Shown piece by piece: positions 55,350-64,000 of a DNA stretch of 64,000 nt (the stretch's first letter is position 1; every line of letters begins with the position of its first letter). The stretch covers positions 248,001-312,000 of the forward strand of contig NC_045150.1 in NCBI RefSeq assembly GCF_008831285.2, in the 5' to 3' direction. The translations under genes and the position numbers were made by a program. This DNA comes from Nymphaea colorata (taxonomy: Eukaryota; Streptophyta; Magnoliopsida; Nymphaeales; Nymphaeaceae). The notes under the pieces were generated by a model. That model saw nothing but the letters and a program-made list of their open reading frames with translations. It was not told where the DNA came from and searched no databases.

Positions 55350-58300
55350 ATGGCTAACTATGGCGGTTACCCGTATCAGTACAACGCCCCATCTGCACCC
55401 CCCATGACCGGATCGTCCGCTTGGCAGAGACCGCAATCGCCTGCTCCTGGTAGGTATCCTCAAGGTTATGGCCAGGCTTACCCGCCTACAGCTCCTCCTG
55501 TGGCCTATGGTGGTGGCGGCTACTTCCCTCCGGGGACTCCGCCGGATATAGTGAGTTGCTTCCAGAGGGTCGACAGGGACTTCAGCGGCTTCATCGACGA
55601 GAGGGAGCTACAGGCGGCCCTCTGCTCAGGCTACCACCCGTTCAGCATGCGGACCGTCCGCCTCCTCATGTTCCTGTTCAACTCGACCGGCGATTCCTCA
55701 AAGATTGGTGAGGATTTCTGAACACCTTAGAGTAGTTTATGTATCGTGGGAATCGATCATTTCCTTTTATGATCTTCGTCTGTTAGCTAGTGGCCTGACC
55801 ATTGACGTAGCTACTTTTGCTTTATGATGCAGGCGCTTTACATTCTCAGCTTATTGCTTGCATCTTTTCTTCTTTTTTTCTTTTCATTTTCTATGGCATC
55901 TTTGATTTGCCTGGGTATATGAATGATGTGGCTGATCTTCAACCTGCTCTGTATTTCTAATGTTATACGGCACTTTTCCATTATTGGTCTTTCTCTTTTC
56001 AGCCTAACATGTAAATTCTGAGATGGCCTCGTCATTGTGCAGTAATTTCTCGTCCTAATGTATCGAGTTATAGCTTGACTTTTTTTGCTCTTAATCGTTG
56101 TTCAGTGTCTAAGATTACCCATTAGCATAATTTTTTGATAATTGGTGTTTAAACTGGAGCTAATTTCTCAACTGGTTCCTTTTCTACGAACAGGGCCGAA
56201 TGAGTTTGTGGCGCTTTGGACCTGCCTAGGACAATGGCGTGTAAGTGGTTTTCTTTTAAATTCGGTCTTTGTTTTACTCTTATACATGTCTCTTTCTGCG
56301 TCTTAGAAGTTACACATATCTGGTCTATACACCAATTTTTTGTATCCACCTATGATGAAGTCAGGTTTGAATCTTAGTTTTCATGTATATGTAAATTGTG
56401 AACCTGAATGTATCTGTCACTTCTGCTAGCTGAAGATGCTAGAGGCCAACTATAGGATATGATTCTTGTTGTTTTTGTACAACCAGGCTTTCCTTTCCAA
56501 AAAGTAACATGTGATAGGCTTTTGGATAAATTGCAATCGTTGAATAAGCCGGAAACTGCAGCTGGTGCTAGTTAACTTCTTTTGGTCTGAGAATAAGTAC
56601 CCCTTGCCTCACAACCTGTGGATTGTTTTTCGAATATCCATCTTTCTATATTAAGCAAAGTGATTCTCAATTGTTCCCTGATGGATAGAAAATCTGAAGA
56701 GTTTCACTTTTTGAATTATGATGGAGCCCTTGGCTGCCAATCTCGTCATCTGTCTTGACTTTTTGTGTTTCTTTGCTGAATTCATTGAAGCACCTCTCAG
56801 AATGCATGCATTGTGTACATGAAGTCTAAATAGGAAGCTCATTCTAAAACTTTCTGATGTAAGTAGGTGACAAATGTTGTGCTTCTGGAATTATTGTTTG
56901 GCACAAAAAGACACCACTGAGAAGCAAATTGCATGTCAGAATTCCAAATAATGTCTTGATTAAAGTTCAAAATGATGGTAATCTAGTTACTGGTGAACTG
57001 CCATGTCATGGTGTTATCTCTGGTTTGATACAAGAAAGCTTTTAGGTTATATTTTGTCCCAAATCGTGAATGAATGTCTATGATATATGCGAAAGGGATG
57101 ACGAACATTTAAATATGAATACAAAGGAAGGATTAATTAGATCATGGGAGAATGGAATGCACATAATAAAGAAAATGTCTGTAGTTTCAAATTGTCAACA
57201 TCTAAAGCTGTTGAGGTTTGTACTAACCTAGGGCTTGATTTTTTTTTATTCTGAATCTTACCTCAACGTCAGATAACAGAAATCTTGAGATAAGCGATGC
57301 TGGAAAGCAGCAAAAATCACCAACTCTTTGGATAAGTGATGCCTAAAATGCACCCACCAAATTTCTTTTGCTACCTTATCTTTTTGTTTCTTACGTGAAA
57401 TACAAGCATACACCAATTGTCTATTCTGATAACAGTTATACTTCCAGTTAACCAAATCTTCTGTTCTATGGTCATGATCTACAGGCTATCTTTGAAAGAT
57501 TTGATAGAGACAGGAGTGGGAAGATTGATGCAGGAGAATTTCGAGATGCTTTACTGAGTCTTGGCTATGCGGTTCCACCCACAGTTCTTCAAGTTTTATT
57601 GTCCAAGTATCAAAACAATGACCAGTATGGAGTACAGGGGGTGCTTAACTTCGACAGTTTTGTTGAGTAAGTTGGTGCTTTTCTGTCTTGTAAGTTTCTG
57701 GACGTTGGATATGGCTGATGGCTAATGCTTCATTCTACTTTCTGGTCTATCTTTGCAGGTGTGGATTGATCATCAAGGTAAGAAACAGTAACCACCTCCA
57801 CTGTGGTTTTCAAAATATTGGACCATCTCTCATAATTGAGGGTTCTCCCTTGAAGTTTACTGTTATTGTTATACCGGTTTACCTCTCTTATTCAAACTAT
57901 TTGTTCAGAACGGTATTCATACTCTTGCTGGGCTCGTGTTCACTTAATATTATGACTGTTCTAGTTTTAACCAAAGTATAAGACATTTTTATTTTGCTTT
58001 GCCAACCATCCAATCATTTCCTGTTACGGAAAAGATGCCCCATCCACATTGGCCATAGTCTCCATCTGATGCAGGAGCCTTTTCATCAGAATGGGATTTG
58101 ACACACATATCTCTGTTGGGAGTTGGGTTTCTCCCTTTTTCCCTTGTTTTTCATCGATTATGGTGTTTAAGTCTTGCCTTGAAAATAGTCAGGTGCGACC
58201 AACTCCCAGGCATATTATATTTATCCAGTTTGTAATTACGTGGTTTTTGGTTCTGCTCAACTGAAATTTCGAGTCAACTTTCTGACTTTGGACCTCGTTC

Positions 58301-58742
58301 TATGGACCAAATCTTGGCTTGTGGAGAGCACGCCATGCCACCAACAGGCTTGATAACCTAGTTTTGCAGAAGACCCGAGAAAAGATCAAAAAAAAAAAAA
58401 AAAGAGGAGGAAACCTTTAGCTGAAAATGATCCTCAAACTGTGAATTCTGGACCTTAGGAGAACGGAATGGTTTTATAGCAAATGAGGTGTTCTTTGATT
58501 CTCTGATTGAATGTGTGGATACCATGCTTCTGAAAACTAGCAGAATTTATTAGTATGTTTTTAGATGGTGGATACTTTGTATGGTCATCTCAATCTATTT
58601 TCAGGATTTCACCATTTTGTTCTTCCTTTTTATACAGGGTTTGACAGACAAATTCAAAGAGAAAGATCCACGCTATACAGGCTCAGCTACCATTTCGTAT
58701 GATTCCTTCATGTTAATGATCATTCCATTCATTGCGTGCTAA
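55350..58742 (+). CDS. penta-EF-hand calcium-binding protein (CML48/49/50-like), 236 aa, five exons
   Basis: Exons are 55350-55707, 56194-56240, 57485-57666, 57759-57777 and 58638-58742. All introns are GT-AG and the phases give one frame of 711 bases. Residues 1-70 are Pro/Gly/Tyr/Ala-rich, as in ALG-2-like proteins. The first EF-hand loop Asp-Arg-Asp-Phe-Ser-Gly-Phe-Ile-Asp-Glu-Arg-Glu has all canonical ligands. A second full loop, Asp-Arg-Asp-Arg-Ser-Gly-Lys-Ile-Asp-Ala-Gly-Glu, is encoded at the start of exon 3. The other loops are degenerate, as usual in this family, whose fifth hand mediates dimerisation. It is predicted to be a cytosolic calcium sensor that exposes a hydrophobic surface on binding calcium. 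The upstream in-frame Met at 55326 was not used; the Met-Ala-Asn-Tyr-Gly-Gly start fits relatives better. Confidence 0.92.
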
Positions 58743-59339
58743 AATGGTTAATATGAGACCCTCCCTCTTTTTGTTTTTTTTTTTTCTCATTTGTATTGTT
58801 TATGCCAATTTCTTTATTTGTTCATCTGTTGACACTTCTGTGCGATGTACATCTGTACAATTTTATCTGTAAAATTATCAGGACGTTGCCCTCAACATTA
58901 TAGATTAATCTATGGTGATTGTTCTCTGTATCTTTTGTAATAAACAGTTCCGTTGGGCCATCCAAGTGGACAGGAACTGCGTCCCTCTTAGCTTAGTAAT
59001 GCTTTGGGTTGACCCATGTGGGAGTTCCAGTTGTGCTGCAATGGAGAAGTTTTCAAAAATCAGGCTTACAGATATAGAGATAATATCTTTTATTTCAATA
59101 ATTTTTAGCACACACTTGAGTTTCTTCGTTAGTTAAAAGAAATATTGTGTTTATTTTGTCAAAACAGCTGTTTTTTTTTTTTTGTTGCTTTCACGCAAAA
59201 GCTGGCTCGCTTTCAGTGGAAGCAAACTTCAATAGTTTTTTTACTATTGTTGTGGTGTCACATGTCAATGCGTCGACTCCCCTTGTGCTGCAAATGGGGG
59301 TAGTACTCTTGTATTAGTTGAGGTGCCACACATCAATGC
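58743..59339. other. 3' flank of the EF-hand gene
   Basis: Probably contains the 3' UTR (ATAATTTT-rich, to roughly 59150). The frames near 58905-59136 show no motif. Confidence 0.45.
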
Positions 59340-59720
59340 AGCCTTGGACTTACGGATTCGGATTGGATATATTTTAAACATATCCGCTTTTTCAAATATT
59401 CATGGATTTGAATATAAATTAAAAAAAAAAAAAAGCCATATCTGAATTTGATTTTACAATCCAAATTTGATTTTTATATTCTGAATCCGAATTTTACTAA
59501 TTTTCAATATGTACGAGCATTAGATATGCGATATTTGTCTAAAAATAAATCCAATTTGAATTTTTATTTAAATTTGATTGGATATTTATGTATATGCAAA
59601 TTTGAATATGATCGGACGTCATTTTTTAAATCTGAATCCAATCTCATTTATCAATGAGATTTTTCTCTTTTTTTTTCATATCTAATTTTTTCAGATCAGT
59701 TCAATCGGATATCTGCAGAT
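59340..59720. repeat. dispersed TCCGAATC-type repeat, copy B
   Basis: Shares CATATCTGAATTTG, ATTCTGAATCCGAATTTT, GATATGCGATATTTGTCTAA, TTTCATATCTAATTTTTTCA and CAATCGGATATC with copy A in the same orientation. It ends near CCCTTACTTGAACCCTAG, a possible worn terminal repeat. Target duplication not found. Confidence 0.65.
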
Positions 59721-61461
59721 ATGACCCTTACTTGAACCCTAGAGTTAGGGGGAAATGGTGAAAGGTTGAGCATCACTTAGGCAATGGGAATCTCCTCATC
59801 CTTTTCATATGAAGGATTCGTTTCTAGGAATGATGATTATTCAGACCCTTTGTGAATTGTGAGGATATAGTTGGAATGGCCCTTGAGTGTTTCATGAACT
59901 ACAAATACTAGATTTCTAAGAAGCTTTTTCTTTTCTTTTTTTTCCTTTTGGGGAGTGGGGGTGGGGAAAGGGGTTCTAGTTCAGGACTTGGTTATGAAGT
60001 GAAACACCTGTCAACTAAACATCACATAGTTACTATTAACTAAACATCACATAGTTACTATTTACAGTCAATGAAAGATACCTCATGGGAATCAAACTTG
60101 TAACTGGTCTTTCCTCGGGGCTTCTCATGGATTTTGAACTTTATTGATTCAATAAATCCATATGAGAGGATTTGTAGTTCCTTTACAATTCTTGTTTGTC
60201 ATTTTTGTTCTTGTTCAGACATGCGACAAACATAAACAATTGGCTTTCAATTTACTTAACCAAATTTGTATAGCTATATTGAGAAAGGTTAAATTTTACT
60301 GAAGTATAAAATCCACAAGGTGTATTTTTTTTAAGAAACACGCAAGAAAGAAATCTGGAGGAGTGAATTGTTGTCATTTCGTGTAACAAGTCCTATCACT
60401 GTAAAAGATTGGTAAATGAGGAAAGCAAAACGATAAAATAAAAAAAGTATCCAGAAGTCCAAAATAGGAAAAGGTATCAAAAACATATCCCATGGAAATG
60501 CATCCAACTGCTTATCTTGAATGTTGAAGCAAGAACTCTTCTTCCAAAAGCTTAATTAAGTCTTTAAGAAAAAAACTTGCTGGAAGACATGAGCAACTCT
60601 ATCCTATTCATTAAGAATTTACGAAAAAGAGAGGAAGATGGGAAATTAGAAAAGGTCAAAGGACAAATTGTCTGCCTTGTAGCTTGAAGTAAGCTTTGCA
60701 ACGATGGATAAGTAAAAAAGTTACCAAAGTATTAAAGGCCAAAAACCTTTTTAGGCAGACCAAAGAATATGCACGCCGAAGTCTCTCTCCATTTTCCTCT
60801 ACCTTCTGGGTCTAAGCCTATTTCGAAACTTGGGTGGGGAGTAGGAAACCCGTTAACTAAGTGTTAAATATGTACAGTTTGCAGTTTAAAAGAATCGCAC
60901 TCACGAGAATTAAACTGATGATTAGACTTTCACTTGTCTGCTTGATTGAGATTCAATTGGTGACAGATCGATGAGAATCAACGTGATGCTGGGTGCCGTT
61001 GTCGTTGTTTATCATTTTAAAAAACTATTTTATGTCTTGTTTCATCTATGGTTTCCCAAAAAAAAATAATAGCATTCATATTCATAACCAATTTCACAGA
61101 GTAGCTGAATCGGATCGTCCGATTCAAAGTCCAATTTTCATAGCACTGATCCATGTAAATTTAAAAGGGAAAAAAACAAGGAAATTTGTCTGGGGATGAT
61201 GAAACCATTCGATAGATGGTAGCATAAAATGACATTTTTTGTAAATAACGTGAGGGCACTAAATTATTAACTCCTTTTTTAAGAAGTCATTTTGTCTTCA
61301 ATTCAGTCAGTCCGAACACACCTTAAACAAACCAGCATTTATGAGTGTCACCCAAACGTGCCCTAAACCTTTACATTTAACTTGACAAAGCTATTATTGA
61401 TTGTCACCTATTTTACATGAACCAAAAAAAAAAAAAAAACTTATGAATAGGCAAATTGATT
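59721..61461. other. unassigned spacer
   Basis: Contains a short tandem duplication at 60015-60062 (AACTAAACATCACATAGTTA) and a GGGGAGTGGGGG patch near 59951. No gene recognised. Confidence 0.4.
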
Positions 61462-61606
61462 GTTTTGCCTTGGGATGTCAACATATCTTGTTTATTGGAT
61501 ATCCAACCGAACCGCGTATGGAAAAAAAAATAGTATTCAATTAAGAAATTGGATCAGATCAATTTGGATTTAAAAAATGGCATCAATTCGACTTCGAATT
61601 CCAATT

Positions 61607-61650
<44 letters not shown>

Positions 61651-61925
61651 AATTGGATCAGGTTTAGTTTTAGATAAATATCATATATCCAATGGTCTTA
61701 CCTTTTGAAATCGGTTAGATACAGTTCAAAATTCAGATTTAAATTCGGATATGAATGTAAAAATCATATTCTGATCGAATTCAGATTGTGAAATCGGACT
61801 TTCAATTCTGATTTGGATATCATTTTTCTTCAATTCTGATTTTTAATCCGAATATATGAATATCCAAAAAATGGATATGGTTAAAACCTATTCAAATCTG
61901 ATTGGTTGACTTCCCTAGTTTTGCC
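61462..61925. mobile_element. hAT MITE, 448 bp, intact member of the TCCGAATC family
   Basis: The element spans 61470-61917. It begins TTGGGATGTCAAC and ends GTTGACTTCCCTA, an imperfect terminal inverted repeat, and is flanked by GTTTTGCC on both sides (61462-61469 and 61918-61925). An (AT)n run sits at 61607-61647. The interior has the GATATCCAA/TCCGAAT words of copies A and B in the opposite orientation. This copy defines the family as hAT-derived. Confidence 0.85.
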
Positions 61926-63390
61926 TAAATGCATAAAAAAGACCGTTTTTAAAAGAGGGAAACAAAAGTGAGGAGGATATAGAAAACTCACATCTTCTAG
62001 AAGTCACATTATTATTGTGAGCAGAGATAGCTTGTCATGTCATCTTTGTCGACTCCATGTCCTTTCTTCATCCCAAGGGAATTTTGTCATTACCATTGCA
62101 TTATGGTCTTTATCAGCCGATACACATTTGACCCACATGAAGTCAATTCAACACAGAAAAGGCTAAATCCATCTATGTCAGCCGATATAATCATAAAATA
62201 GTAAAAATCATTTTTAAAATAAATTATTTTAAATTACTCTTCATGTTCCCCGTATACACCTACACATATATATTAGCCTGCATATCAGCCGAAGCAGCAT
62301 ACCACTTAATTAGATTTTCAATACAAGATGAAAACTGATAGTCACAACATCGACCCCAGAGAATTGGCTCTTAGAATCTTGTGTTATGGATTTTTTTACC
62401 ATAACTAAATTGTAAGTAAAAACAAGTGCAAATCGGGGCCGTGGCATTTATAGTTCACGGCAATAAAAATATATTTTGGCCAATATCTAGGAAGCCACAT
62501 TGGATCCCAAACAAGAACTGAGCCAAAAAATTTCCATGAGATGGGGTGAATTAAAGTTTCTAAAATTTGACAGGGGACGAAATATCATTTTTCAAAATTA
62601 TGTAGGACAAGTGAAATTTTGTAAAATTTTAAAAAAAATGAAGGGGGTCAGGGCTCCTGGCGCCACCACCCACCCACCCCCTCTGCCCCAAATTCCTTTA
62701 TTGGGTCAAAGACAATCCAAATACAATTTTAGCCACCAAAGTCATATTGAGAGAAACAAACATAAATATTGATAGGTACCGCAAACAAACTCTCATCAAT
62801 GCTTTATAATACGTTAGAAACATACATCATTTTCTTTTTTTAAATTTGAAGACTTGGAAGAAAAAAATCATTGTACCTGATTTCACATAGAGTTTTCATG
62901 TAATTGATTTGCTCTTTCTTTTGTTTGATGCCTTTAATAGTTTGTTATTATTGTTTCATGATATGTTCATCCGTGGAAGTGATAGTTGAAATTGATTTAC
63001 TCTTTTGGGATGCTTCTTGCAGATACAAAGTGTCCATTGAACTTTTGCAAAATTTAGATAGAAGAGAAGCCTTCTATTCTATACCTTTGAGTTTCTCACT
63101 AACAAGTAGTAAAGAGCTAATTGACACTCATGCTTCATATTCATGTGGATTAAGATTGAAGATACAAAGTAAAGGATGATTAATCTTCATGAAAGAAATT
63201 GGCAAGTATGAAAGGCTAAAATGGATAACAATTTTTATATTAAAAAATTGTATGACCATGCCTATTGAAAGAGATAAACTTGCACATACTCTAAACAAAG
63301 ATCACAAGAGGTCTGATGAGAAAAGCTACTGCAACCATTAGGTAATGGTTACACGGTAATGTTCATCATATATGAACTTAATCTATGACA
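61926..63390. other. unassigned spacer
   Basis: 62490-62700 carries GAAATTTTGTAAAATTTT and a CCACCACCCACCC patch, resembling 54360-54530 and 23390-23430 and suggesting another dispersed repeat. Frames at 62500-63179 have no motif. Confidence 0.4.
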
Positions 63391-64000
63391 TACTCTCTAG
63401 ACATAAAATTGCATGATTTGTATGATATGAAAGAAAAGATTAATGAAGTTTTTCTCATTCGGCAATTAATGAATATGAAGTTTAATAGAAGCTCCGAGGT
63501 GGTTGAACATTTAAATGAGATGCAAAATATGGTAAACTAATTTATACCAAAAAGAATGTCAATGAGCAATGACTTGCAGGTACTTTGTTGTTTTCTTTTC
63601 TAAATAAGGTCATGAAACTTTGATAGTTTTCTTCAATAATTGGGCTATAGATGAAGTGTTGACCGTAAGTCATGTGACTAATAGTTTGATGAATAAAGAA
63701 ATTGGAAGGGTGATTGCTAACTGCTCTAGCTTACTTATTTGTCCATCAATGAAGAACGTAGACGCTTTCAATAACAAGGAAGAAGCAAGTATAAGCTTAT
63801 ACCAAAATCTAAATTAATTGTTAACATGGTGGCATCAGTCATTTCAAAAAGCAGCATAGAAAATTTTTGAAAAAATAACATATAAGGGAAACTAAGAAAA
63901 TAAACCTTCAACATTCTTAGTAAATCATGACCCTCTTACTGTAATGGGAGAGACAAATGATCGTTACCAAGAGGAGAATGTCAACACTAATTGGATTGTT
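63391..64000 (+). pseudogene. copia gag fragment leaving the window
   Basis: Plus-strand frames encode the UBN2-type gag core. About 63430-63540 reads Phe-Leu-Ile-Arg-Gln-Leu-Met-Asn-Met-Lys-Phe followed by Val-Val-Glu-His-Leu-Asn-Glu-Met-Gln-Asn, then a Leu-Met-Asn-Lys-Glu segment near 63690. The last bases (63979-64000) read Asn-Thr-Asn-Trp-Ile-Val, the usual lead into the copia protease Asp-Ser-Gly motif, which would lie past the right edge. Stops and frameshifts occur in several places, so this is an inactive copy. Its LTR was not identified. Confidence 0.7.

Overview
The window is nuclear DNA of a flowering plant. It has spliced genes with GT-AG introns, an extensin-type cell-wall protein, a plant-type penta-EF-hand calcium sensor, Ty1/copia retrotransposons, hAT, CACTA-like and Tourist-like DNA transposons, and an endogenous plant pararetrovirus. 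The sequence is AT-rich, and most of it is mobile-element debris or unassigned spacer. The species cannot be named from the sequence.

Layout. 1-6646: a decayed caulimovirid insertion, all on the minus strand. Read right to left it gives protease, reverse transcriptase, RNase H, a possible transactivator-like region, a tRNA-Met primer site, coat protein, movement protein and then a second, different retropepsin-like motif that runs off the left edge. 6.8-11 kb: unidentified coding-like fragments, one interrupted by a 205-bp hAT MITE with a perfect 8-bp target duplication. 11.1-13.15 kb: a GC-rich non-autonomous element with a second hAT element nested inside it. 13.2-21.2 kb: spacer with tandem duplications and one Tourist-like MITE. 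21.2-22.3 kb: an intact extensin-like gene on the minus strand with a duplicated 3' flank. 22.3-32.4 kb: spacer, a degenerate autonomous-type hAT transposase and a CACTA-like non-autonomous element carrying a 50-bp minisatellite.

34.2-36.95 kb: a four-exon gene for a 312-aa plant protein of unknown function. 37974-43014: a young copia element with 326-bp LTRs, an AAAAT target duplication, two nonsense codons and two frameshifts. 44.46-48.85 kb: a much older copia element on the minus strand. 52.8-53.2 kb: a hAT MITE. 53.8-55.05 kb: a duplicated non-coding block. 55350-58742: a five-exon penta-EF-hand gene (236 aa). 59.3-61.9 kb: dispersed repeats, including an intact hAT MITE. 63.4-64 kb: the start of another copia gag that leaves the window.

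Only three cellular genes are well supported: the extensin-like gene, the unknown 312-aa gene and the EF-hand gene. They do not form an obvious pathway. The remaining recognisable content is a layered record of transposon and viral insertion. No CRISPR, operon or defence-type system is present.
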